Source: DTKD01 sp964494345 (GTDB taxonomy: Bacteria > Armatimonadota > UBA5829). From it: a DNA stretch of 64,000 nucleotides. The notes under the pieces are model-generated. The model did not search any database. It had not been told where the DNA came from and was given only the letters and a program-made list of their open reading frames with translations. The position numbers were made by a program, and so were the translations under genes. Numbering within the stretch: the first letter of the stretch is position 1; every line of letters starts with the position of its first letter. The stretch spans positions 310,001 through 374,000 of the forward strand of contig CAZBSI010000001.1 of assembly GCA_964494345.1 (NCBI GenBank), written 5' to 3'. Shown one piece after another: positions 50,194 to 59,182 of this stretch.

Positions 50194-51132
50194 TTGCCTA
50201 AAACCAGTGGCAAAATCAGTGTCGTCATTCCGGTATATCGATCAGAGGACTCGCTGCCGGTACTTGTCCCTGAGATAATTGATGTGCTTGGTGCGGTGGG
50301 ACGGGACTTTGAGATAGTGCTGGTGGACGATTGCAGCCCGGATAACAGTTGGGCGGTGATGAAGGACCTGAAAACCAGGTTCGAGAGTCGACTGAAGATA
50401 GTACACCTCCTGAAAAACAGCGGACAGCACAACGCTATATTATGCGGGTTTTCTCTTGCTACGGGTGAGATAATCGTGACGATGGATGACGATCTCCAAA
50501 ACCCGCCGTCGGAGATTCCGAAACTAATCGCCGCTATTGATCGAGGCTTTGACCTGGCTATAGCCTCTTATGACTCTAAAAAGCACAGCGGGATTCGCAA
50601 CGCCGCCGGTGGAATGATCGATATGCTCCAGCGCAGGATGTTCGGTTTGCCGAAGGATTTCCAGTTGACCAGTTTCCGCGCTGTGAAGCGAATTATAGTC
50701 GAGAACGTGGTCAAAATGGGTGGCGTGTTTCCGTATATCACTTCGATGCTGCTTTCACACGCTGCCTCTTATACGAACGTTGAGGTTGTTCATGAGCCTC
50801 GCCGATTCGGAAAATCTCGATATAACATCAGGCGCAGCATGCTATTGGCGGCGAACCTTATGTTCAGCTATTCGGTCTACCCGGTCTATCTCGTCGCCAT
50901 CGCCTGCGCTGCCGCGTTTTCGTTTGCGATTTTGCTATCTTTGGTCGTGATATATAGAGTTTTGATATTGGGTGCTGCTGTGCCGGGTTGGGCGAGTCTA
51001 GTGGTCATTACGTCGTTTTTCAACGCCATTACGCTGTTTTGCCTGCTGATATTCAGCTTATATCTTTCTCGCTTTAACCAGCAGCTTACAGGTGTGCGGG
51101 TAGGCTACACGGTGAGTGAATTATATGACTGA
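50194..51132 (+). CDS. GT2 polyprenyl-phosphate glycosyltransferase (CsbB/ArnC-like)
   Basis: A 312-residue glycosyltransferase that would attach a sugar to undecaprenyl phosphate on the cytoplasmic side. The TTG at 50194 follows GGGAGAG. The GT-A domain has VVIPVYRSEDSLPVL, VDDCSPDNS and the metal-binding DDDLQNPP. Two C-terminal membrane helices (about residues 228-255 and 265-295), typical of the DPM1-like/ArnC/CsbB branch, are present. Together with UPF0104 and YfhO-family proteins encoded nearby it may form a lipid-carrier glycosylation module. It overlaps the next gene by 8 bases. Confidence 0.88.
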   Translation: MPKTSGKISVVIPVYRSEDSLPVLVPEIIDVLGAVGRDFEIVLVDDCSPDNSWAVMKDLKTRFESRLKIVHLLKNSGQHNAILCGFSLATGEIIVTMDDDLQNPPSEIPKLIAAIDRGFDLAIASYDSKKHSGIRNAAGGMIDMLQRRMFGLPKDFQLTSFRAVKRIIVENVVKMGGVFPYITSMLLSHAASYTNVEVVHEPRRFGKSRYNIRRSMLLAANLMFSYSVYPVYLVAIACAAAFSFAILLSLVVIYRVLILGAAVPGWASLVVITSFFNAITLFCLLIFSLYLSRFNQQLTGVRVGYTVSELYD

Positions 51133-52315
51133 CAAAACGCTTCTTGTTCTTGCCGCGTCGCTATATCAATTGGAGACCATTAATACCGCTAAACGGCTGG
51201 GCTACAGGGTTATAACCACTGATAACGTGCCGACGAACCCTGGCCACGCGCTGGCTGATGCCTGTTATAACGTCGATACTACGGATTTGCAGGGTGTTCT
51301 TGAGATAGCGCAACATGAAAAGATAGACGGGGTTATTTCCCCTTGCACCGATGTCTCAGTTCCTACCGCCGCATATATTGCAGAAAAGATGGGGCTGGCA
51401 GGCCCGCCATACGAAAGCGCTAAAATACTCTGCGACAAGGCTGCGTTTCGCGAATTTTTGATTGACAACGGCTTGCCGTCCCCTAAATCGCACAGAGTCT
51501 CTGCCGGCTCCGAGTTGCCTGTTGAGATATCTACTGAGCGCAAGTGGATCATCAAACCCGACAAGTCTTCCGGCAGCAAGGGAATCTTTGTATTGCAGTC
51601 GCCTGATGATTACCATGCAAGGCTGCCGGAGTCTGTTAGTTTCAGCCCAACCGGACAGAGCGTAATTGAAGAGTATATCGATGGGCGGCAGGGGACGTGT
51701 GAGGGCATTCTGGTCGATGGAAGATTGGCCGTTACGCTTATAACTGACAGGCAGACGGCCGGGTTGCCGTATGTCGCCACCAGTGGCCACAGCGTGCCAT
51801 CGACCCTATCGGACGCTCAGAAAGCGAAATTACTCGACTTGTTGGGCCGCATTTGGGATATGCTCGGAATAAAGGACGGGCCGTTTGACTGCGATTTTGT
51901 GGCTGATGGTGATGACATATACATCATAGAAATGACACCCCGTATGGGTGGGAATTCGCTCAATACACTGTGGAGAAAGTGTTACGACTTCGATATAGTC
52001 GAATACAGCGTCAAGGCCGCGTGCGGAGATGCGCCGGCGATTCCTAAGTTGGGTGAGCCAAAGGTGGTCGCTTTAATCTTATTGGGCACATACAATTCCG
52101 GTAAACTGCACTATGATGGCGAGCAGCTTGATTTGTTGAGAAATGAGAACTGGGTCGACTACATATCGGTTGACCTGCCGATTGGCGCACCAGTAGAGGC
52201 ATTTATAAACGGCAGGCATCGCGTCGGTGAGGCGCTGATTTATGCCGATGACAGAGGCGAACTGGACGAGCGAGTAGACGAGCTTAAATCTCGCCTGGCA
52301 GTGAAGGCGGGATAG
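51125..52315 (+). CDS. ATP-grasp ligase in polysaccharide locus
   Basis: A 396-residue ATP-grasp enzyme, a carboxylate-amine ligase fold. The ATG at 51125 is preferred over GTG 51116; both lie in the end of the glycosyltransferase gene. A pre-ATP-grasp domain (1-100) begins LLVLAASLYQLETINTAKRLGY. The ATP site has KWIIKPDKSSGSKGI, and the metal-binding end reads IYIIEMTPRMGGNS. It is related to carbamoyl-phosphate-synthase-like and amino-acid ligases. In this setting it could couple an amino acid to a sugar carboxylate or amine, but the substrate is unknown. It is followed 6 bases later by the UPF0104 gene. Confidence 0.82.
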   Translation: MTDKTLLVLAASLYQLETINTAKRLGYRVITTDNVPTNPGHALADACYNVDTTDLQGVLEIAQHEKIDGVISPCTDVSVPTAAYIAEKMGLAGPPYESAKILCDKAAFREFLIDNGLPSPKSHRVSAGSELPVEISTERKWIIKPDKSSGSKGIFVLQSPDDYHARLPESVSFSPTGQSVIEEYIDGRQGTCEGILVDGRLAVTLITDRQTAGLPYVATSGHSVPSTLSDAQKAKLLDLLGRIWDMLGIKDGPFDCDFVADGDDIYIIEMTPRMGGNSLNTLWRKCYDFDIVEYSVKAACGDAPAIPKLGEPKVVALILLGTYNSGKLHYDGEQLDLLRNENWVDYISVDLPIGAPVEAFINGRHRVGEALIYADDRGELDERVDELKSRLAVKAG

Positions 52316-52321
52316 AACGGT

Positions 52322-53263
52322 ATGTCCAATCTGTCTGCAAAACGTGCTGTTGTATGGATAGTCGGGGGAGTGTTATTTGCCGCGTGCGTGTGGTATGTGG
52401 CACGAAGTTTTCAATGGGCTGCCATCGGCAGGATTCTGCGTCAGACAAATCTCTGGCTTTTGATATGTGGTTGCGGTGTATCGATCCTGATCTATTGGGC
52501 CTTGCGTGCTCTGAGGTGGTATATACTGCTGCGGAAGATGGGCGTAAAGATCAGCCTGGTCTCTTTGTATATGTGCACCGCCATTACCGTCGGCCTTGCG
52601 ACTCTGACGCCGTTGAGGTCCGGTGAGATATTGCGCACAGAGTTCCTTAAGCGATATGGCCTGCTGGATCGTGCGCCGGGTTATGGTTCTTTTATAATAG
52701 AGCGGATAATCGATATGGTTATAGTGGCGGGCCTAGCCGCTTTCAGCGTGTTCCGTGGCCTCAGCATATCGATGAACCCGGTGGTGGTTTATACAGCCGC
52801 TGCGGGGATTGTGGGCGCGGCGATAATCGCATTGCTGGTCATAAACAAGGCTGGTGTTAGAGGCAAAATCGGCGAGTGTATGGATGCGATGAAATCGTGC
52901 GCCGGGGATGCCGCCACAATCACCGTGGTATTCCTTATAAGCGCGATATCGTGGGCTGTAGTGATTCTGGGCTGGCAGATTGCACTGGCCAGCTTGTCCC
53001 TCGACCCGGGGTTTGAGAAAATGACAGCGATTGTGTCTGTGATAACCATCATAGGCCTGCTGTCTTGCATACCCGGCAGCCTGGGAGTCAGCGAGGTCGG
53101 TGTCACGGAGTTTCTTATGCACTTCGGCAATACGGCCCCTCAAGCCCAGGCTGGGGCGCTGGTTTTAAGAGCTTATGGACTTTTGACAGTTCTTTTGTCA
53201 CTGGTTCATTTATCTGTATGGAAGTGCGTAGTGAAGGAGGCGAAAGCGAGGCTTGAAGATTAA
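52322..53263 (+). CDS. UPF0104 / LPG-synthase-TM-like membrane protein
   Basis: A 313-residue protein with seven or eight helices matching the flippase-like UPF0104 family (PF03706). Recognisable segments are RALRWYILLRKMGVKISL, TVGLATLTPLRSGEILRTEFLKR and ERIIDMVIVAGLAAF, and the C-terminal IPGSLGVSEVG. The catalytic domain of lysyl-phosphatidylglycerol synthases is absent. Members accompany polyprenyl-phosphate sugar transferases and are suggested to help lipid-linked sugars cross the membrane; that role is inferred here from the neighbouring GT2 and YfhO genes. It overlaps the GNAT gene by 11 bases. Confidence 0.85.
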   Translation: MSNLSAKRAVVWIVGGVLFAACVWYVARSFQWAAIGRILRQTNLWLLICGCGVSILIYWALRALRWYILLRKMGVKISLVSLYMCTAITVGLATLTPLRSGEILRTEFLKRYGLLDRAPGYGSFIIERIIDMVIVAGLAAFSVFRGLSISMNPVVVYTAAAGIVGAAIIALLVINKAGVRGKIGECMDAMKSCAGDAATITVVFLISAISWAVVILGWQIALASLSLDPGFEKMTAIVSVITIIGLLSCIPGSLGVSEVGVTEFLMHFGNTAPQAQAGALVLRAYGLLTVLLSLVHLSVWKCVVKEAKARLED

Positions 53264-54317
53264 GATTCGTGAAGCTGCGCCGGCGGATAATCAAATATTG
53301 CAGACTATACAAGGCCAGGCCAGCTTTGGAGAAGGTGGTTCAATATCTTCAGTCAATTCACCTGATTACTGCTGGCGAACAGACGTCTATCCCGAAAGCA
53401 AAGTATTCGTAGCCTACAACGAAGAAAACGAACCGATGGGAACGGCGAGTTGTGCTGTCAGGGCTGTGGAGGTCGCCGAAAAATCGACTATTGTGGGTTA
53501 TTCCTGGAATTACTACACCTCACCGAATCATCGCCGGAAGGGCGTAGCAGGCGCGCTGATTAAGCACGTGGAGGATTATTTTCGCCAGCACGGAACTGCT
53601 AGTTCATATGTTTACATAATGGATTCCAACGATCCTTCCAAAGCCTTGTTCGAAAGGGCTGGCTACGGCTTGAAAAAGGCTTTGCTTGCCCGGTACAAGT
53701 TGGTGTATAAAAACATTGCCAATGCCAAAGAATCATCCGTGCGATGTCTTAAGAGTGATGATTTGGAAGCAGTGGCAGAGTTGATTAACGTTACCTGGCA
53801 GGGGCACGATTTGTATGCGCCGTATACGGCAGATAGCCTTTCTGAGTTCATAGAGAGGGTGCCGGGGTTTTCGTATGAAAACGTGCTGGTGTTGGAAAAG
53901 GAAGGGCAGATTGTAGCTTGTCTGGGGTATTGGGACAGGGGCAAAGTGGTGAGGACCACGGTTCGGTCTTTAGACGCCAAGATGCGGGTTGCATCATTTG
54001 TATTAGACGCAGCCCGGCTTTTTACTCCGGTGCCGAAAGTACTCAAACCTGGACAGGTAATGGAGCAATACAGGTTGATGTTGGCAGGATATCGCGAGGC
54101 TGACGATCTGCGAACGCTCGTAAATGCCGTAAATAACCGTGCTTTAGACGCCGGAGTATACGCAATTTGTGGGGCTTCAGAGACCGGGGCTCCTTTAACT
54201 CAGGCGCTGCGTGACGTGTTTCAAAACGACGTTCATTTGTTGTTATATGTCAAAACACTGGACGGTGACGCCACATTGTCCGATAATCCTGTATACGTCG
54301 ATGTGATAGATATTTAA
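53253..54317 (+). CDS. Tandem GNAT acetyltransferase
   Basis: A 354-residue protein with two GNAT-type halves. It begins at TTG 53253 inside the previous gene. The first half (1-150) has the acetyl-CoA-binding pattern SPNHRRKGVAGALIKHVEDYF and a C-terminal DSNDPSKALFERAGY, and is probably catalytic. The second half (about 160-310) begins VRCLKSDDLEAVAELIN and lacks an obvious acetyl-CoA loop. Its position directly before an RffA/WecE-type transaminase suggests N-acetylation of the dTDP-amino sugar, as RffC/WecD does in enterobacteria, although it is not a close relative of RffC. Confidence 0.8.
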   Translation: MKIKIREAAPADNQILQTIQGQASFGEGGSISSVNSPDYCWRTDVYPESKVFVAYNEENEPMGTASCAVRAVEVAEKSTIVGYSWNYYTSPNHRRKGVAGALIKHVEDYFRQHGTASSYVYIMDSNDPSKALFERAGYGLKKALLARYKLVYKNIANAKESSVRCLKSDDLEAVAELINVTWQGHDLYAPYTADSLSEFIERVPGFSYENVLVLEKEGQIVACLGYWDRGKVVRTTVRSLDAKMRVASFVLDAARLFTPVPKVLKPGQVMEQYRLMLAGYREADDLRTLVNAVNNRALDAGVYAICGASETGAPLTQALRDVFQNDVHLLLYVKTLDGDATLSDNPVYVDVIDI

Positions 54318-54332
54318 CCAGGGGTGGGTTTT

Positions 54333-55466
54333 ATGCAGAGGGTGCCATTTAACAGAGCTTGTTTTGAAGGAAAAGAACTGGCTTATATCGCAGAGGCCAT
54401 CGCAAACGGCCATATCTCCGGCGACGGGCCGTTTACAAAAAGATGCCATGCTTTCTTGAAAGAGCGTATAGGCAGCCAGGCTGTTTTATTGACCACTTCA
54501 TGCACCCACGCCCTTGAGATGTCTGCGCTGCTTCTGGATATAAAAGATGGCGACAAAGTTATTGTGCCATCGTTCACATTCGTCTCCACGGTGAACGCTT
54601 TTGTACTCCGCGGCGCCAAACCGGTGTTTATAGATGTTAGAGAAGATACGCTGAATCTGGATGAATCTCTTCTGGAAGGGCTGATAACACCCAAAACTAA
54701 GGCGATCGTGCCTGTGCATTATGCAGGAGTCGGTTGCGAGATGGACGCCGTGATGGATATTGCAAACAAGCACAAAATCGGCGTCGTCGAGGATAACGCT
54801 CACGGGTTGTTCGGAAAATATAAAGGCCAACAGCTCGGCACGTTCGGCTGTCTGGCTACTCAGAGTTTCCACGAGACCAAGAACTTCACGTGTGGCGAGG
54901 GTGGGGCGCTGCTGATTAACGACCCTGCGCTGGTCGAGCGAGCGGAGATAATCAGGGAAAAAGGGACCAACAGAAGCCGGTTCTTCAGGGGCCAGGTCGA
55001 TAAATATACCTGGGTGGATGTCGGGTCGAGCTATTTGTCATCAGATGTGCTGGCGGCGTTTTTGTATGCACAATTTGAGGTGGCTGAGGCGATTCAAGCC
55101 AAACGCAGGCGTGTCTGGGAAATGTATAACGAGGGGCTTGCAGACTGGGCGGAGCAAAATGGAGTGCGGTTGCCAATAGTACCTGACCACTGCGAGCAGC
55201 CGTATCATATGTTCTACCTGCTGATGCCATCACTCGAAGTGCGCCAGCGATTCATCCAATATCTTGCCTCCAACAACATCCAAAGCGTGTTCCATTACCT
55301 GCCACTGCACCTTTCGGACCAGGGCCGGGAAATGGGCGGAGAGCAGTACGATTGCCCGGTAACAGAAAGAGTCAGCGATCAACTCGTCAGGCTTCCTTTC
55401 TATAATGATCTGTCCGTTGACGATCAGAACCGTGTTATCGAGTGCATAAGGAGCTTTGACGCATAG
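54333..55466 (+). CDS. rffA: dTDP-4-amino-4,6-dideoxygalactose transaminase (RffA/WecE-like)
   Basis: PLP-dependent DegT/DnrJ/EryC1-family aminotransferase, 377 residues, converting dTDP-4-keto-6-deoxyglucose (RmlB product) to the 4-amino sugar. The ATG at 54333 follows AGGGGTGGG; a GTG three codons earlier is within that site. The start VPFNRACFEGKELAYIAEAI and GHISGDGPFTKRC match RffA closely. The PLP lysine is K183 in HETKNFTCGEGG. The C-terminal FHYLPLHLS segment is also typical. Paired with the preceding GNAT, it points to an N-acetylated 4-amino-4,6-dideoxyhexose. Confidence 0.9.
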   Translation: MQRVPFNRACFEGKELAYIAEAIANGHISGDGPFTKRCHAFLKERIGSQAVLLTTSCTHALEMSALLLDIKDGDKVIVPSFTFVSTVNAFVLRGAKPVFIDVREDTLNLDESLLEGLITPKTKAIVPVHYAGVGCEMDAVMDIANKHKIGVVEDNAHGLFGKYKGQQLGTFGCLATQSFHETKNFTCGEGGALLINDPALVERAEIIREKGTNRSRFFRGQVDKYTWVDVGSSYLSSDVLAAFLYAQFEVAEAIQAKRRRVWEMYNEGLADWAEQNGVRLPIVPDHCEQPYHMFYLLMPSLEVRQRFIQYLASNNIQSVFHYLPLHLSDQGREMGGEQYDCPVTERVSDQLVRLPFYNDLSVDDQNRVIECIRSFDA

Positions 55467-57908
55467 ATGGTCACCCAGGAGACACAAACGCCTCAGGAAA
55501 TAGAATACGAGTCCAAACCGATCCGCTGCTGGACCGTAGCCATATGGGCTGCCGTAATTGCGCTTCTGGCTATGTTGCCGACTATTGTGCAGTATAAGGG
55601 GTTGTATATCATTCGGGCAGACTATAGTGTCCAAGCCGTTCCAAGGCTAATGGAAGCGAAGAGGCTGTTGACGACCAGCGTGCCATTGTGGAGCCACAAT
55701 ATAGGGCTAGGTATGAGCGGGAGCGTATTATTATATGGCAGTCCGTTCTTTTGGTTGTTGATGCTATTTCCCGAACAATGGATGCCTTGGGTGACAGGGT
55801 ATTCAACAGTATTGATATACGCAGTTGCTGCCTGCAGTTCTTTTCTTGCTCTCAAAATGTTTGTATCCAGCAGAAGCGCTGCTATAGGAGCTCTACTCTA
55901 CACGTTTTCTGGTTATTTTATAATTAGCAATGGATTTCACGCGATATTTACAGATACTATTGCGCTATTCCCGCTTCTTATAATCGGAGCTGAACGAGTA
56001 TTGCGGAAAGCAAACAATGGATTTATTGCCCTTACTCTGTTTGTGGCTCTAAATGTTCTTGCAAGTTATTACTTATTCGTAGCGTCTAGTGTGTTTTTTG
56101 GGCTATACATGTTATTCAGAGTCTTCAGTGAGGATATTCTGCGTGAGTTGCGTTTGAGGCTACTAATTACGGCTGCGGCTAGTTACTTATTGGGAATTGG
56201 TCTAGCGAGCTTCGTGCTGTTTCCCAAAATATTTGTTTGTGTAATAGAATGCGCTCGGGCAGGTACTCTTTCAAATTTGCCATGCCAAAAGTGGATATGG
56301 TTTGATCTGTTGCGATATCTGGAGTTAACAAGAGTCTTCTTCATGCCGTCGGAAAGTATGATTCGACACCCTTATTATCCAGGCACATTGGGTTGGACTT
56401 CTACGGGTATATTTTTGCCGGTATTCGGATTTACGCTAGTGCTGATGTATCTAGTCAAGTATAGGGATTGGCTTTCCCGTTTACTTATTGCGTGCCTGAT
56501 TGCGTCATTTGTACCTATTTTTAATGCAGCTTTCAGTGGATTTAGCAACTTGAATTATACAAGATGGTGGTTTGCGTTGTCGTTTATTCTCACACTGGCG
56601 ACAGTGAAAATATTGGACGAACGTCGATTCATATCAAGCAGGTCACTTAGCGGTTACTTTCTGATATCAATGTGCATTTGTGCAGTATTGTCTGTTTCTT
56701 TTGGCATCGTTTCTTTGTTTCCCAAGCTGCTGTTGCTGTTCAAAAGTCTGCCGTGTTCTAACTTGTTGACGTGGTGGTTCGAATTAATAACGACGGATCC
56801 ATTTATGGGCGGGAAAAGATATGTATATGCCTCCTGGCTACTTTGCCTTCTCAATTATATTTTATTGTGGGTTGCTTTGCATAGAAAGATTAAGTATCGC
56901 ACTCTAGTGATTTTCATTGGTGTTGCAGCTTCGTTGAATCTGGGAGTATTTATTGAGCTTAATAATAGGGAAAAGATAGGGCCGGCTGGAGAAGGTAGAG
57001 CGGTTGATTTGAAATATTTCGTGAAGCGGGCGGTTACAGCTAAGCCGGTTTTGCGGTCAGCAAAGCAGCGACGTTGGAGGATTGATCATCCTCACGAGAT
57101 TTGGAATTACGGAAGATTCATCAACGCGAATTCAATAAATATGAGCTATAGCATAAGAAATTCCTACAGTGCTCACTTTGAAGAATTGACCGAGTCTGTC
57201 CAATATAGTGAAGTCACTTCCCTGCTGCCCTTCAACCGCCCCGCCCTGCGCTCGCTGCTCTCGGTAAAGTATTTCGTGAACTACGACCCTGAAGACTTTA
57301 AGCTCACTATGCCGGGCTATAAGTTCGTGAAAGAGACGGCTGGCACGGAGATTTATGAGAACGAATATTATGTGCCGATGGGGCTATCGTATGATACCTA
57401 CATCAGCGAAAATCAGATGGCGCAATATAAGGACTGCATAGAGAAGCTGATGCTGAAAGCTGTTGTTTTGTCTGACGAGCAGATAGAGAAATATGGCGAC
57501 GATATGCACAAGTTCGCATCTGGCCCGGCAAAATGCGACGATTTCGATTGGATGGCCGATGCTTTGGAGATGAAAAAGCACGCCTGCACCGACTACACTG
57601 CGGACAGCAAGGGGTTTGCGGCAAAAATAGAGCTGGATGCGCCCCGGATGGTCTTTTTCAGCATACCTTATGGCGCGGGTTGGAGCGCATTCGTCGACGG
57701 CAAGCCGGCACAAATAGAGAAAGTGAACATAGGGTTCCTCGGCCTGATGCTCCCTGCGGGGCAGCATAACATCGAGTTCCGCTATTTCCCGCCGGGCCTG
57801 AAGCTGGGAGCAATCGTATCCGGCATATCGGCGATTATATTGCTGTGCTATTTTATAATATCTGCCAGAATGTCGAAGAGGAAAGCAGGCGGCGAGTTGG
57901 CCGCATAA
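55467..57908 (+). CDS. YfhO-family multispanning membrane glycosyltransferase-like protein
   Basis: An 813-residue membrane protein with about 13 helices in the first 560 residues and an extracytoplasmic beta-rich C-terminal region (about 580-790) ending in AGWSAFVDGKPAQIE and LPAGQHNIEFRYFPPG, then a last helix. This is the YfhO family (GT-C type), whose members move sugars from undecaprenyl phosphate to an acceptor outside the membrane. It begins directly after the rffA stop. The membrane part (about 55.9-57.1 kb) is clearly more AT-rich than the C-terminal coding region, which returns to the local composition near 57.2 kb, suggesting a mosaic origin. Confidence 0.85.
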   Translation: MVTQETQTPQEIEYESKPIRCWTVAIWAAVIALLAMLPTIVQYKGLYIIRADYSVQAVPRLMEAKRLLTTSVPLWSHNIGLGMSGSVLLYGSPFFWLLMLFPEQWMPWVTGYSTVLIYAVAACSSFLALKMFVSSRSAAIGALLYTFSGYFIISNGFHAIFTDTIALFPLLIIGAERVLRKANNGFIALTLFVALNVLASYYLFVASSVFFGLYMLFRVFSEDILRELRLRLLITAAASYLLGIGLASFVLFPKIFVCVIECARAGTLSNLPCQKWIWFDLLRYLELTRVFFMPSESMIRHPYYPGTLGWTSTGIFLPVFGFTLVLMYLVKYRDWLSRLLIACLIASFVPIFNAAFSGFSNLNYTRWWFALSFILTLATVKILDERRFISSRSLSGYFLISMCICAVLSVSFGIVSLFPKLLLLFKSLPCSNLLTWWFELITTDPFMGGKRYVYASWLLCLLNYILLWVALHRKIKYRTLVIFIGVAASLNLGVFIELNNREKIGPAGEGRAVDLKYFVKRAVTAKPVLRSAKQRRWRIDHPHEIWNYGRFINANSINMSYSIRNSYSAHFEELTESVQYSEVTSLLPFNRPALRSLLSVKYFVNYDPEDFKLTMPGYKFVKETAGTEIYENEYYVPMGLSYDTYISENQMAQYKDCIEKLMLKAVVLSDEQIEKYGDDMHKFASGPAKCDDFDWMADALEMKKHACTDYTADSKGFAAKIELDAPRMVFFSIPYGAGWSAFVDGKPAQIEKVNIGFLGLMLPAGQHNIEFRYFPPGLKLGAIVSGISAIILLCYFIISARMSKRKAGGELAA

Positions 57909-57938
57909 CTATAGTTGCAGTGGGGTTGTGTTGAGACA

Positions 57939-59150
57939 ATGAATGCCATTTCGGTGGAGAACGTATCGAAGAAGTTTATACTGGCTCACGACAGGCCGAA
58001 GAACCTGGCGGATTTGAGCCGGGGCATACTGCGCAGGCGTGTGAAAGAGGACTTCTGGGCGTTGAGTGACGTCTCTTTTGACGTGAAGCAGGGGGAGGCG
58101 CTGGGTATTATCGGGCACAACGGTGCGGGCAAGAGCACGATGTTGAAGTTGCTGACCCGGATTATGAACCCCACCAAAGGCCGCATCCGCACCAGGGGGC
58201 GCGTGTCGGCTCTGATAGAGGTCGGAGCGGGATTTCACCCGGAGATGACCGGCAGGGAAAATATATATCTCAACGGATCAATTCTGGGCATGACCCAGCG
58301 CGAGATCGCCTCCAAATTTGATGAGATTGTTTCATTCGCAGAGCTTGAGAAGTTTATAGACACCCCTGTAAAGCGTTATAGCAGCGGTATGTACGCGCGC
58401 CTGGGATTTGCAGTGGCCGCGCACGTGGACCCGGAAGTGTTGATTGTGGACGAGGTTCTCAGCGTTGGAGATGCCGCGTTTCAAGAGAGATGCACAAAGC
58501 GGATGCGTGAGCTGAGGTCATCTGAGAAAACCATTGTGTTTGTATCACATAATATGGGGGCTGTGACCAGCCTTTGCGACAGGGTGGCTGTTCTAGACCA
58601 CGGCTCAATTAAGACAATATCGGACGGCGAATCTGCTGTGAAAGCCTACCGCGAGTTGGTGGTCGATCATAAACGAGATATGATACGGCGAACACAACCG
58701 GACAAAGATGCGGCTGAAGTTCCGATTTCCCCACTGCGCGTGACCAGGCTCGAGCAACTTACTGAAGGTCCAGAATGGATAGCAGAGGCTGGCGAGCCAC
58801 TGGCAATCAGAGTTCACTTTGAAGCAACTGAGTTGATTGAAAAACCGCGTATGGGCGTTTTTATAACCGACGGAATGGGGCGCATGTTGGCACACACCAG
58901 TAATGCGATCTGTGGAAATTTGCAAGATGTGTCAGGTTCCGGATACTACGACGTTAAAATTCGCTCTATGCCATTGGTGCCGGATGTATACCACATTTCT
59001 GCCAGAATAGCTGATGCTTACGGGGTATTGCTGTATGACGAAGGTTTCACGACGGCCGAGTTGACTGTTATTCCACCAAAGTCGCTTAAAGACACCGGCG
59101 CGCCCAGGTATGGTATTGCCTGGCTTGATGCAGACTGGACATACCACTGA
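57939..59150 (+). CDS. wzt: Polysaccharide ABC exporter ATPase with carbohydrate-binding domain (Wzt)
   Basis: A 403-residue ATPase powering export through Wzm. The ATG at 57939 (MNAISVENVSKKF) is chosen; the ribosome-binding site is weak. The nucleotide-binding domain has Walker A GHNGAGKST, signature RYSSGMYARLGFAV, Walker B VLIVDEVLSVGDAAFQ and HNMGAV switch His. After residue 250 a beta-sandwich Wzt_C domain (LRVTRLEQL onwards, ending IAWLDADWTYH) would recognise the finished glycan, as in O-antigen systems with a terminal modification. That fits the presence of transferase genes for decorating groups in this locus. Confidence 0.93.
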   Translation: MNAISVENVSKKFILAHDRPKNLADLSRGILRRRVKEDFWALSDVSFDVKQGEALGIIGHNGAGKSTMLKLLTRIMNPTKGRIRTRGRVSALIEVGAGFHPEMTGRENIYLNGSILGMTQREIASKFDEIVSFAELEKFIDTPVKRYSSGMYARLGFAVAAHVDPEVLIVDEVLSVGDAAFQERCTKRMRELRSSEKTIVFVSHNMGAVTSLCDRVAVLDHGSIKTISDGESAVKAYRELVVDHKRDMIRRTQPDKDAAEVPISPLRVTRLEQLTEGPEWIAEAGEPLAIRVHFEATELIEKPRMGVFITDGMGRMLAHTSNAICGNLQDVSGSGYYDVKIRSMPLVPDVYHISARIADAYGVLLYDEGFTTAELTVIPPKSLKDTGAPRYGIAWLDADWTYH

Positions 59151-59182
59151 GTAGATTGAGCAAACATAAGGATGAGTCTAAT

